This document shows, one piece after another, positions 34,866-43,302 of a stretch of 64,000 nt of DNA. The stretch spans positions 62,001-126,000 of the forward strand of contig NZ_CP030944.1 of the NCBI RefSeq assembly GCF_013177635.1. Direction: 5' to 3'. This DNA is from Arcobacter aquimarinus. GTDB taxonomy: Bacteria > Campylobacterota > Campylobacteria > Campylobacterales > Arcobacteraceae. The notes under the pieces were generated by a model. The model did not search any database and was not told where the DNA came from. It was given only the letters and a program-made list of their open reading frames with translations. The stretch's first letter is position 1, and each line of letters begins with the position of its first letter. The position numbers and the translations under genes were made by a program.

Positions 34866-37195
34866 AAAAAATTTTATTTTTTTATGTACTATTTTTTTCA
34901 ATATCTATTTTTGCAGATAATTATGTAGATTCAATTACTTTAACAAAGATAAAAAAACTTGTTCAAAAAGAAGAAGAAATAGCTCTTGCATATAAAAAAT
35001 ATATTTTAGAAAAAGGGGTAAATCCTACAACTCTAAATGATTTAAAAACAGCAAATTATTTACCAAAAGGATTTGACATAATAAATCCTTTTGCTAAGCA
35101 AATTACTATTATTCTTGATAATAACTCAACAATTACTGATAAAAAAGATGATATACATAAAATTAGAGGTTTTGAATCAACAGATCCTAAATTAAAATCA
35201 AATTTATATGATTATTATTATTCAAATAAATATAGAATTTATACAAAAGCACCTTTAAGTATAAACAATAGTAACGTTGAAATAATTTTAAGTACAAAAG
35301 AAAAATTTATATATGAAAACAGCTCAAAAATCACAATAACTGCTCCAGATAATTCTTCAAAAACTCCTAAAGATAGTTATTATTTAGATGAAAATGGAGT
35401 TTTACATTGGTATGATGCTTCTGGAGATTATAAATACTCTTTTGATAAAGAGTTAGTTCTTGATGAAAGTGTTACTTTGTTTGATGATAATGGAATTGTA
35501 ACTGAAGAGTATAAAGATTTAGTAAGAAATATAGAATTTGCAGGAATGACTATATTATACGAAAAAAATGAAGTTGCAGAAGAACATGTAAATATTGGTT
35601 CAGGTAGTGTTATAAAAGTAAATCAACAAACAAGAGATATAGGAAAAACAGTTATTCAGTTTACAAGAAGAGCAGGTGGGATGATTGTAAATGGAGATAT
35701 ATATACTTGGGGAAATAATGCTAATAAAATAACTGGAATTGATTTAGGATATTCAGGAAGCACAGATTCTTATCGTTACCCTGTTGTTACAGGTCTTGTT
35801 AGGGCAAAAGCAAAAATGTATGATGATGACTCAACAGATGAAAAAGATTTTACAAAATATTATGATCAAAATTATTTTTCTTCACCAAATAGACCTAAAT
35901 TTGTAGATTTTTTTAGTGCAGTTTTCTATGGAACTTGTGGAGTTTCTACAAAAGGTGAGTTGTATTGTGGGGGAACAACTGGATTAAATTATTCTTTTGG
36001 AAATAATTTTACACATGTGGATACAAATAGAAAAGGTGAGATGCTTTATAGAAGTACTTTTTTTGATGGTAAAACAAATAAAGCAAAAAAAGTTTTTGCA
36101 AATAATCAAATTTGGCATATTTTAGGAGATGATAATTTCATATATTCTTGGGGATATGATGGAAGTGCTTTCTCGGGAAATGGTAATTTATCTTTTAATT
36201 CAGAAATATGTGAAACAATTTGTACAAGATATGATAGATGGGGAAGATGTACTTCCTCTTATCAAGAATGTTCAAATGAACCTAGAAATGTATCTAACAT
36301 AAAGTTTTCTGATATAACATACCTTTTAACTATTGGACATAGAAAAATTGGAGGATTATCAACTACAGGAGATATTTATATTTGGGGAAGAGAATATTAT
36401 AAGGATAATTCTTCAACTTCTTTTGAAACATACGATTGTAGTAATAATTGGCAAAGCACAAATTTTAATTTATGTACACCTATAAAAGTTGAAACTTCAA
36501 ATTCTACTATGACTACAACTTTGAAATTTGAGTCAATTCAAGGTGGGTTAGATGCTTTTGTAGCAAAAAGTGAAGATGGAAAATATTTTAAAATATCTCA
36601 TCCCAAAACAAAAAAAATTCAAGTTACTTCAATAGATGATGCTATAGAATCATATTCTGAGTATGTAGCAGAAAATGATGCTGAAATATTATCTGTAGAT
36701 TTTTCAAGAAAAGTAAATGAACAAGGACTAAGTAAAAGATACATCCCAAGTTCAGGAATAGTTTGGGTAAATAGCAAAAATGAATTGAAAGGAGATTATC
36801 TTTCTTCTTCTCTTACTACTGAAGATATTACAATATTTAGAAATGCAATAAGACAGATAAAATGGAAAAAAATAAAAGTAATTGATGATGATAATGGAAT
36901 GTGTGGAATAGATATAAATAATCAGATGTATTGTTGGGGAATTCAGTCATTTTACAGAAATGGTAATTCTTATAGTGATTTTATGGGAAATACATTTATG
37001 ATACCAGTTTTTAATACAAATTTATATGATTTAGAAAAAGATTTCTTAATAGCAGAAGGTGGATATAATGGGTATCTTACAAATATGACATCAGATGAAT
37101 GGGCAACAACGAATAGTGATGGAAAAACAGGTGCATTCTTTATGAAATATCCTACATATATTGGTGGATTTAACTATGAATTTATATTTAAATAG
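34862..37195 (+). CDS. Large exported RCC1-repeat protein (777 aa)
   Basis: Second large exported protein. The signal peptide (about 1-18) is followed by the shared module (IKKLVQKEEEIALAYKKYILEKGVNP ... TANYLPKGFDIINPF, then NKYRIYTKAP). At least five RCC1-like blades follow: GGMIVNGDIYTWGNN (about 272), GVSTKGELYCGG (about 360), WHILGDDNFIYSWGYD (about 418), GGLSTTGDIYIWGRE (about 497) and CGIDINNQMYCWG (about 680). It ends in KYPTYIGGFNYEFIFK, nearly the same as the 991-residue protein but without its beta-sandwich insert. Embedded between PilO- and PilP-like genes, it is probably a structural or cargo part of the machine. Confidence 0.68.
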   Translation: MKKILFFYVLFFSISIFADNYVDSITLTKIKKLVQKEEEIALAYKKYILEKGVNPTTLNDLKTANYLPKGFDIINPFAKQITIILDNNSTITDKKDDIHKIRGFESTDPKLKSNLYDYYYSNKYRIYTKAPLSINNSNVEIILSTKEKFIYENSSKITITAPDNSSKTPKDSYYLDENGVLHWYDASGDYKYSFDKELVLDESVTLFDDNGIVTEEYKDLVRNIEFAGMTILYEKNEVAEEHVNIGSGSVIKVNQQTRDIGKTVIQFTRRAGGMIVNGDIYTWGNNANKITGIDLGYSGSTDSYRYPVVTGLVRAKAKMYDDDSTDEKDFTKYYDQNYFSSPNRPKFVDFFSAVFYGTCGVSTKGELYCGGTTGLNYSFGNNFTHVDTNRKGEMLYRSTFFDGKTNKAKKVFANNQIWHILGDDNFIYSWGYDGSAFSGNGNLSFNSEICETICTRYDRWGRCTSSYQECSNEPRNVSNIKFSDITYLLTIGHRKIGGLSTTGDIYIWGREYYKDNSSTSFETYDCSNNWQSTNFNLCTPIKVETSNSTMTTTLKFESIQGGLDAFVAKSEDGKYFKISHPKTKKIQVTSIDDAIESYSEYVAENDAEILSVDFSRKVNEQGLSKRYIPSSGIVWVNSKNELKGDYLSSSLTTEDITIFRNAIRQIKWKKIKVIDDDNGMCGIDINNQMYCWGIQSFYRNGNSYSDFMGNTFMIPVFNTNLYDLEKDFLIAEGGYNGYLTNMTSDEWATTNSDGKTGAFFMKYPTYIGGFNYEFIFK

Positions 37196-37214
37196 AATTT
37201 AAAAAAGGGAAGAG

Positions 37215-38228
37215 ATGAAAAAAATAAGTTTGATTTTATTGGGAATTTTTACAACATTTAATCTTTATGCTCAAGAGCAAGTATCTCAAGAGATGAAAAA
37301 TATGGATAAATTAGATGTTTTAGATAGACAATCCAAAGATTTTTTCAATGCAATAACTGGACTTGAAAAAGATTATTTAGAAGAACAAGTAAATGCTATA
37401 AAAAATAAAAAAATGGAGAATCCATCAAACCCAAATCAACCACAAGTGATTGTACCTCAAGAAGCAACGTTATCGCAAGAAGATTATGAAAAAAATGTTT
37501 TTACTCACCAAAATGAAATGGCAAGACTTACAACTGATTTTACAAGAACAAAAAAATTAAAAGATTTAAAAATCAAAAGTATGTACTCTTTTAATGGAAA
37601 AGATTATGCTGTTTTGGAATTAATAGATGAAACAACTACATCAAATAATAGTGGAGTTAAAACAGAATTAAGTGCAAATATAGAGGGAAGATATATTGAA
37701 GGTGATAATATTTTAGGGCATAAGATAATAGATATTAATACTAGAACAAAAAGTATAGAACTTTATAAAAAACTTGATGAAGAGTATGGATATACAATAT
37801 ATTTAAGTAATTATGGAATTTCTGTTAGTGATTTAAAAAAGATAGAAAAAGTAAATGAGAAAACAGAATCAAAAAAAGAAGAATCAAAAATAATACCTAG
37901 TTCTCAAAATAAAGTAAAAGATGTTTTTAATCAAGTATCTGAAAAAGAGGTAAAAGTAGAAAAAGTAAAAACAGATATTTCAAATTGTTTATACACAGTT
38001 AGAAAAGAAAAATTAAATGTAAGAAATAAACCTGATTTAGAAGGTAGAATTTTAAGAGTCTTAAAAATAAATGACCAATTTACAATAAATAAAAAAGAAA
38101 AAGATTGGGTTCAAATAGATACTATTTATAAAAAAATTTCTGGAGATGTAATGGTTGTTTCAAAAGAAAATAATTGGGTTCAAATAGTTGATGGAAATGT
38201 GACTTCTCCAAATAATGAGTGTAAATAG
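37215..38228 (+). CDS. PilP/GspC-like periplasmic protein with SH3-like C-terminus
   Basis: A 337-residue protein with a signal peptide (about 1-19), a helical segment, a Pro/Gln linker (NPSNPNQPQVIVPQ) and a beta domain (about 115-205). In that domain SMYSFNGKDYAVLELID...IEGRYIEGDNILGHKIIDIN...IELYK resembles the HR domain of PilP/GspC that docks to the secretin. A Lys/Glu linker leads to an SH3b-like region (about 258-337, LNVRNKPDLEGRILRVL... WVQI), where WVQI occurs twice. SH3b domains often bind peptidoglycan. Separate from the previous gene by 19 bases with RBS AAGGGAAG. Confidence 0.62.
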   Translation: MKKISLILLGIFTTFNLYAQEQVSQEMKNMDKLDVLDRQSKDFFNAITGLEKDYLEEQVNAIKNKKMENPSNPNQPQVIVPQEATLSQEDYEKNVFTHQNEMARLTTDFTRTKKLKDLKIKSMYSFNGKDYAVLELIDETTTSNNSGVKTELSANIEGRYIEGDNILGHKIIDINTRTKSIELYKKLDEEYGYTIYLSNYGISVSDLKKIEKVNEKTESKKEESKIIPSSQNKVKDVFNQVSEKEVKVEKVKTDISNCLYTVRKEKLNVRNKPDLEGRILRVLKINDQFTINKKEKDWVQIDTIYKKISGDVMVVSKENNWVQIVDGNVTSPNNECK

Positions 38229-38236
38229 GATAAAAA

Positions 38237-39310
38237 TTGGAAAATCAAAAAGATTATAAATCATCTATTTCGAATGATATAAATAAAATTATTAATGAAA
38301 CAGAGATATTAATAAACAAATATAATAAATTTTTTAATATTGAAGAGATTTTTTCTAGTGAAAATGGTGGTAAAACTAGATTAAATAGACAAATATTCAA
38401 TGAAAATCATGAAGAAATACAAGCTTCTATTTTGGAAATTGGATTATGTTTAGATGAAATTAAAGGTTATATCTCTGAAGAGATAAAGATGATATTATCA
38501 AAATATAATCTTTTTGACAAAATAGAACTTACCGATTTGATTTTTGATGATAGAAACTTTTTAGAGCTTTTATTTTTAGATTTAGAAACACATGGTATAA
38601 AAGGTGAAATAAGAGTAAGATGTTTAAATGATGTAAATGAACTATTAAGTCTAAAGAATAAAATTTTTAATTTAAAATATTTTGTAGATATGTTTAATAC
38701 TTCAATTTTTGATAAATACCTAAATAGATTAGGAGTTGAAGATTTAATTAATAGCACAATTATCTTTGAAACTATTGACTCTTATGGTTTACAATTTGAA
38801 GAGTTATTAAAATTTTCTAAAGAGATAAAAACTTTAGAACCACAAAATGAAAAAGTTACTAATTTAAATAGCTTAACTTCACTTTTAGAATTACATAAAC
38901 GAAGAGCTGATAATTATCATTATGCAAGTATTAGATATAAAATTTTTGTTGAATATAATTGTGATATTTTGTCTAAAACTATGTATATAAATAAGGCTTA
39001 TCTAGAAAATATAATCTCTTCTTTGATGGAACAATCATATATGGATTTAGTAAAAAAAGAGTTGAAAAAAGGAAAAATACAAAAACAAGTTGATGTAAAT
39101 GTATCTATAGTTAAAAACACTCTCCAAATAAGTGTGAAAAATAATGGATTTGAGTCAAGAAATATACAAAGTTTGTATAGTGCAGATATTGACAATAGAT
39201 ATATTCTAGAAGCAAAAAACTTAGCTACTGTTATAAATGCAAAATTTGATATTCAAACATTAGATAATGAAGGTATGTTATATACTTTAAGTGTAAAATT
39301 AAAAGCTTAA
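38237..39310 (+). CDS. Cytoplasmic protein with GHKL-ATPase-like C-terminus
   Basis: A 357-residue soluble, helical protein with no signal peptide. It starts with TTG (RBS AGGAT). The C-terminal 100 residues resemble a histidine-kinase ATPase fold: an N-box-like helix (AYLENIISSLMEQSYMDL), strands VDVNVSIVKNTLQISVKNNG and a terminal ATVINAKFDIQTLDNEGMLYTLSVKL. The Asn and Gly signatures of N-, G1- and G2-boxes are poor, so ATP binding is doubtful. No receiver or phospho-His motif is evident. As the last gene of the pilus-like locus it may regulate it; this is speculative. Confidence 0.5.
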   Translation: MENQKDYKSSISNDINKIINETEILINKYNKFFNIEEIFSSENGGKTRLNRQIFNENHEEIQASILEIGLCLDEIKGYISEEIKMILSKYNLFDKIELTDLIFDDRNFLELLFLDLETHGIKGEIRVRCLNDVNELLSLKNKIFNLKYFVDMFNTSIFDKYLNRLGVEDLINSTIIFETIDSYGLQFEELLKFSKEIKTLEPQNEKVTNLNSLTSLLELHKRRADNYHYASIRYKIFVEYNCDILSKTMYINKAYLENIISSLMEQSYMDLVKKELKKGKIQKQVDVNVSIVKNTLQISVKNNGFESRNIQSLYSADIDNRYILEAKNLATVINAKFDIQTLDNEGMLYTLSVKLKA

Positions 39311-39335
39311 AACTAAAGGAAGTTATCCTTTAGTT
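39311..39335. terminator. Bidirectional terminator, pilus locus / purT
   Basis: A perfect 10-bp stem AACTAAAGGA / TCCTTTAGTT (loop AGTTA) follows the last pilus-locus stop codon and overlaps the purT stop on the other strand. Confidence 0.75.
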
Positions 39336-40499
39336 ATCTTTGAAGTTTCCAATAATCTCTTTTGCTTTTTGTAAAGCTTTGTCACTGCTATCTTTGTCAA
39401 AAGTTAAAGCAACAGCCATTCTTCTTCCTACATGGCTTTGTGGTTTTCCAAATACTCTAATAATAGAATCTTTTGTAAATGAAGAATCAAAAATATTAAT
39501 TTGTGGATTAAAACTATCACCACTTGCTTTATAAGCAGCACTTGCACCTGCTCCATAAGTAATAAAATCAACTGGTAAACCTAAAACTGCTCTTACATGA
39601 AGTGCAAATTCGCTAGCACTTTGAGTAATCATAGTAACCATTCCTGTATCATGAGGTCTTGGGCTTACTTCAGAGAAATATACATCATCACCTTTTACAA
39701 AAAGTTCAACACCAAAAATCCCACGTCCTCCAAGTCCATCAGTGATTGATTTTGCAATATCTTGTGATTTTTTAACTGCAATTTCACTCATATTCATTGG
39801 TTGCCAAGAGAAGATATAATCTCCATCTTTTTGGATATGCCCAATTGGTTCACAAAATACTGTATCTTTACCATTTCTAACAGTTAACATAGTAATTTCA
39901 TAATCAAAAGTGATAAACTCTTCAACGATTAATTCACTAGCATCACCTCTAGCTTCTTTTGCCATTTCCCAAGATTTTTCTAAATCAGCTTCACTTCTTG
40001 CAACACTTTGTCCATGACCTGAAGAACTCATTACAGGTTTAATAACACAAGGAAATCCGATAACACCAGCAGCTTCTTTTAAAGCTTCAAAAGTTGTAAC
40101 AAACTTATATTTACTTGTTGGAAGTTTTAATTCAACAGCTGCAAACTCTCTAATATTTTTTCTATTCATTGTTTTATTAACAGCATCTGCATTTGGAATT
40201 ACATGAAATCCTTCTTTTTCAGCCGTAAAAAGTGCTTTTATATTAATTGCTTCAACTTCAGGTAAGATATAAGTAGGTTTTTCTCTTCTAATAACATCTA
40301 AAATTTCATTTTCATTTTTCATATTTATTGTGTATGATTTATTTGCTACAAGTTGAGCTGGAGCGTTGTTATAACTATCAACTGCAATTGTTTCTATTCC
40401 TAATCTTTGAGCTTCAATAATAACTTCTTTTCCAAGTTCTCCACTTCCAAGAAGCATTATTTTAATAGAGTCTGATTTTAGAGGTGCGGGAAATTTCAT
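39330..40499 (-). CDS. purT: Formate-dependent GAR transformylase
   Basis: A 389-residue ATP-grasp enzyme that formylates glycinamide ribonucleotide with formate and ATP in purine synthesis. Recognisable parts are the N-terminal [21 protein letters not shown], the ATP-grasp loop [26 protein letters not shown] and [16 protein letters not shown]. The ATG at 40499 (RBS AAAGGA) is preferred over an earlier in-frame start at 40541, which would extend 32 bp into the preceding gene. Length fits the family. Confidence 0.95.
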   Translation of the reverse strand: MKFPAPLKSDSIKIMLLGSGELGKEVIIEAQRLGIETIAVDSYNNAPAQLVANKSYTINMKNENEILDVIRREKPTYILPEVEAINIKALFTAEKEGFHVIPNADAVNKTMNRKNIREFAAVELKLPTSKYKFVTTFEALKEAAGVIGFPCVIKPVMSSSGHGQSVARSEADLEKSWEMAKEARGDASELIVEEFITFDYEITMLTVRNGKDTVFCEPIGHIQKDGDYIFSWQPMNMSEIAVKKSQDIAKSITDGLGGRGIFGVELFVKGDDVYFSEVSPRPHDTGMVTMITQSASEFALHVRAVLGLPVDFITYGAGASAAYKASGDSFNPQINIFDSSFTKDSIIRVFGKPQSHVGRRMAVALTFDKDSSDKALQKAKEIIGNFKDN

Positions 40500-40509
40500 A
40501 TTTGTCCTT

Positions 40510-41274
40510 TTAATAATTTGATTGATAAAATCTTTTATCATAGTTTTGTAGATTATTTATTGTAATTATATCTTTTAATAAATTTAAATATTCATGGGCA
40601 ATTCCAGAATAGTTTAACATCGTTTGTGAAAGTTTAAATCCATCTGGATTTTCATTTTTAATTCTTTGTTGAAATCTTGTTTCTTGAAAGGCTTTATAAG
40701 CAAGATTTCTATTTAGGTTTAACATATAAGCACTAACTGACTCTTGCAAACTTTTGAAAACTCTAATAAAATGTTTTGCCCCAAAATCTCTTTTTTTAGG
40801 GATTATTCCAAAAGCAGGGTCATAAGTCCAATGCCCAAAGATATTATTTGCATCACTTACAAATCTACTCTTCCCCCAACCACTTTCAAGTGCAGCTTGA
40901 GCAAGAGCTAAAGAAGGTGGAATAATATCTACCTTTTTTTCATATTCTTGTAGGGTATAAATATTTTTTATTTTATATTTTTGTTTAATGTCTAGAAGTT
41001 TGTGAAAAGTAGGGGAATCAAAATCTATATTTAGAATATTTGAAGTTAAAACATCTTTTACAAATAGACGTTCTTTTTTTATTAGTCTATTTTCATAAGA
41101 AACCATTTTATACATATATTCAAAAAAATACTCTTTTGCTTTGTTTGTATCTTCAATTTCATAATACTCTTTTGGGAAACCTTTTGCAGATATTTGAGTT
41201 TGAATTGAAGTTACGAAACAAAAACTTAAAAATAGTTTTTTTGAATTCTTTATTAAAAATTTAAATAAAAGCAT
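40510..41274 (-). CDS. Bax-like glucosaminidase (GH73)
   Basis: A 254-residue exported or membrane-anchored peptidoglycan hydrolase. The hydrophobic N-terminus (about 8-28) acts as signal. The catalytic region [26 protein letters not shown] and the following [18 protein letters not shown] are typical of the Bax/FlgJ-C glucosaminidase family; the Glu of ALESGWG is the likely acid. It lies between dapF and purT on the minus strand with short gaps. It probably acts in cell-wall turnover. Confidence 0.85.
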   Translation of the reverse strand: MLLFKFLIKNSKKLFLSFCFVTSIQTQISAKGFPKEYYEIEDTNKAKEYFFEYMYKMVSYENRLIKKERLFVKDVLTSNILNIDFDSPTFHKLLDIKQKYKIKNIYTLQEYEKKVDIIPPSLALAQAALESGWGKSRFVSDANNIFGHWTYDPAFGIIPKKRDFGAKHFIRVFKSLQESVSAYMLNLNRNLAYKAFQETRFQQRIKNENPDGFKLSQTMLNYSGIAHEYLNLLKDIITINNLQNYDKRFYQSNY

Positions 41275-41277
41275 ATA

Positions 41278-42018
41278 TTAAATAGTTGTAGTAAAAACTT
41301 TTTTAACAGCACCTTTAAAATAAATAGTACCATTTCTTAAAGAGAGAGTTAACTCTTCACCACTCTTTGGATAAACAAAAACACTATCTTTTACTAAGCC
41401 TAAATTATGTGCTCTTAAAAAGCATGCTGCCATTCCTGTTCCACAAGCAAGTGTTTCACTTTCAACACCTCTTTCATAAGTTCTTACTTTTATGATTCCA
41501 TTTTCAATTTTTGCAAAATTTACATTTGCATTGTGCTCATATCTCATTTTAGAACTTAATTCATGATTGTAAAGGTCTAAATCTTCCACTATCGTTACAA
41601 GATGAGGAACGCCTGTATCAACTAAATACCAATTGAAACCATCTTGTTTAAACTCTTCTTTTATAATTTTTGGTACTGTTAGTTGGGTTTCTACTATATC
41701 TTTTTCAACAGATGATTTTATAATTCCAGCACCTGTTAGAAATTTCATTTCATTTGAATTTACCAAGTCATTGTTTAACGCATAGTGAGAAACAGCTCTT
41801 GTTGCATTTCCACACATTGCAGCATAACTTCCATCACTATTATAAAAAAGCCATTTAAAATCAGCTTCATTAGATGGAACTAAAACAACTAATCCATCTG
41901 CACCAATTCCTTCAGTTCTATTACATAGTTTTAGTGCATCACTTGAATAATCTTTTTCAATAAAAGAGTGGAAAATTACAAAATCATTTCCACTTGCACT
42001 ATATTTTGTATATGTCAT
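41278..42018 (-). CDS. dapF: Diaminopimelate epimerase
   Basis: A 246-residue cofactor-free racemase converting LL- to meso-diaminopimelate for lysine and peptidoglycan. The two catalytic Cys are seen in AAMCGNATRA and ESETLACGTGMAAC. The N-terminal YSASGNDFVIF is the substrate-binding signature. It overlaps coaE by 4 bp. Confidence 0.96.
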   Translation of the reverse strand: MTYTKYSASGNDFVIFHSFIEKDYSSDALKLCNRTEGIGADGLVVLVPSNEADFKWLFYNSDGSYAAMCGNATRAVSHYALNNDLVNSNEMKFLTGAGIIKSSVEKDIVETQLTVPKIIKEEFKQDGFNWYLVDTGVPHLVTIVEDLDLYNHELSSKMRYEHNANVNFAKIENGIIKVRTYERGVESETLACGTGMAACFLRAHNLGLVKDSVFVYPKSGEELTLSLRNGTIYFKGAVKKVFTTTI

Positions 42019-42605
42019 ATAATCTCTCCGATGATTCTTTCTACTTCATTTTGTAAATGTTTTAAATCTTTTGAATTATCAATTACCATATCAGCAAGTT
42101 TTTTTTTCTCTTCAATATCCATTTGATTAGAGATTTTCAATTTTGCTTCCTCTTCATCTATATTGTCTCTTTTCATAAGTCTTTGTATTTGTAACTCTTT
42201 TGGGGTGTAAATAACTAAAGATTTAGAAATAGGGTAGTGCATTTTTTCAAAAAATAGAGGAATATCTACAAAATATGGTTTATTTTGTTCTTCAAATATT
42301 TTTGATTCTTTTATTATCTCTTCTTTGATTAAAGGATGAAGTAAGGCTTCTAGTTTTAGTTTATTTTCTTCATTTGAAAATATTATTTTACCAAGTTCTT
42401 TTCTTAGAACTTTTCCATTTTGTACATATTGCTCACCAAACATTGTGGCAATTTTATTTGAATTCTCATCAAGTAGTCGATGAGCTATTAAATCAGCATC
42501 AATTGTTAGAAAACCGTGTAGTTTGAAAAGGTTACAAACAGTGCTTTTGCCTGTTGAAATTCCGCCTGTTAAAGCGATTGCATTTTTAAATAAATCATTA
42601 CTCAT
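42015..42605 (-). CDS. coaE: Dephospho-CoA kinase
   Basis: A 196-residue P-loop kinase for the last step of CoA synthesis. Walker A is TGGISTGKST (residues about 14-23), followed by IDADLIAHRLL, ALLHPLI and VDIPLFFEK, all family hallmarks. The 3' end overlaps dapF by 4 bp. Confidence 0.95.
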   Translation of the reverse strand: MSNDLFKNAIALTGGISTGKSTVCNLFKLHGFLTIDADLIAHRLLDENSNKIATMFGEQYVQNGKVLRKELGKIIFSNEENKLKLEALLHPLIKEEIIKESKIFEEQNKPYFVDIPLFFEKMHYPISKSLVIYTPKELQIQRLMKRDNIDEEEAKLKISNQMDIEEKKKLADMVIDNSKDLKHLQNEVERIIGEII

Positions 42606-42655
42606 AGTTAATATTTTACTACAAGAATGATTTATTTATATTTAAGAGAAAAAGA

Positions 42656-43204
42656 TTATCTTTTAGCAATACCTGTTAATGCTCTGTGTTCAGCAGCAGG
42701 AAATACAAAAGATGCATTGTGTATTTCAGCAGAATAGTAATCTAAACCATCTAATAAATCAGCTCTTTGAAGATTTAAATCAGCTGTTGGATGGTATCTT
42801 TTTGAAGCAATTACAGAAGTATTATGTCCAAATTTAAATGGCATAGCAATCCAGAATTTTGAACCAACAAGTGTTAAATCAGCAAATAATTGTTCTTTAT
42901 TGCTTGAAAATGAACTTGAAGCAAATGCAATTAATCCATCATCATTTAAAATTCTTTCAATATTTGCAAGTAGTAGTTCATCAAGTTTTACATCTGTAAA
43001 AATTATTACATCAATGTTTTTTTCATTTTTAGATGTTAAAAGTGATAAATCACCAAATTCAATATTTGAAGTTTTATTATGTTTAGCAGCTTGTGCTTTC
43101 ATATCTTCATTTGATGTCCCAATAATTAGAACATTTGAAGCCTCTTTGTGTGTACATAATGGTAAATGTACCATCATTTCATTAAATGCGTTATTATCTT
43201 TCAT
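42656..43204 (-). CDS. speE: Shortened spermidine-synthase-like protein
   Basis: A 182-residue protein. The opening FNEMMVHLPLCTHKEASNVLIIG matches the start of the SpeE catalytic domain, and homologues in Campylobacterota carry this name. It lacks the N-terminal beta-domain of full-length SpeE (about 260 residues in H. pylori, from memory). The glycine-rich GGGDGG loop reads GTSNED and the catalytic Asp segment reads IDVIIFTDVKL. Decarboxy-SAM aminopropyl transfer is therefore doubtful; another methyltransferase-fold role is possible. It is not obviously a pseudogene, as the frame is intact. Confidence 0.65.
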   Translation of the reverse strand: MKDNNAFNEMMVHLPLCTHKEASNVLIIGTSNEDMKAQAAKHNKTSNIEFGDLSLLTSKNEKNIDVIIFTDVKLDELLLANIERILNDDGLIAFASSSFSSNKEQLFADLTLVGSKFWIAMPFKFGHNTSVIASKRYHPTADLNLQRADLLDGLDYYSAEIHNASFVFPAAEHRALTGIAKR

Positions 43205-43238
43205 TATATATAGTCCTTAATATTTATAAACAATTTGC

Positions 43239-43244
43239 TATAAT
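43239..43244 (+). promoter_or_regulatory. -10 element of purM promoter
   Basis: TATAAT within TTTGCTATAATACC, 59 bases upstream of purM. A T-rich, poorly conserved -35 region and a strong -10 are usual for this phylum. Confidence 0.6.
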
Positions 43245-43302
43245 ACCAAAAAATTTTTAAAGTAATCGCAAAGATTTAGAAACTAGAAGAAAAAGGTGAA
43301 TA

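Noticed and set aside
26282-37195. RCC1 proteins as a eukaryotic acquisition or contamination
   Set aside because: Bacterial RCC1/BLIP-II-like propellers are known; base composition, signal peptides and overlapping operon structure match the neighbours.
22438-39310. Pilus-like locus as cargo of the tRNA-Arg integrative element
   Set aside because: The att repeats end at the tRNA gene, leaving the locus outside. No further copy of the 22-bp repeat was noticed to its right, so a larger island is not supported.
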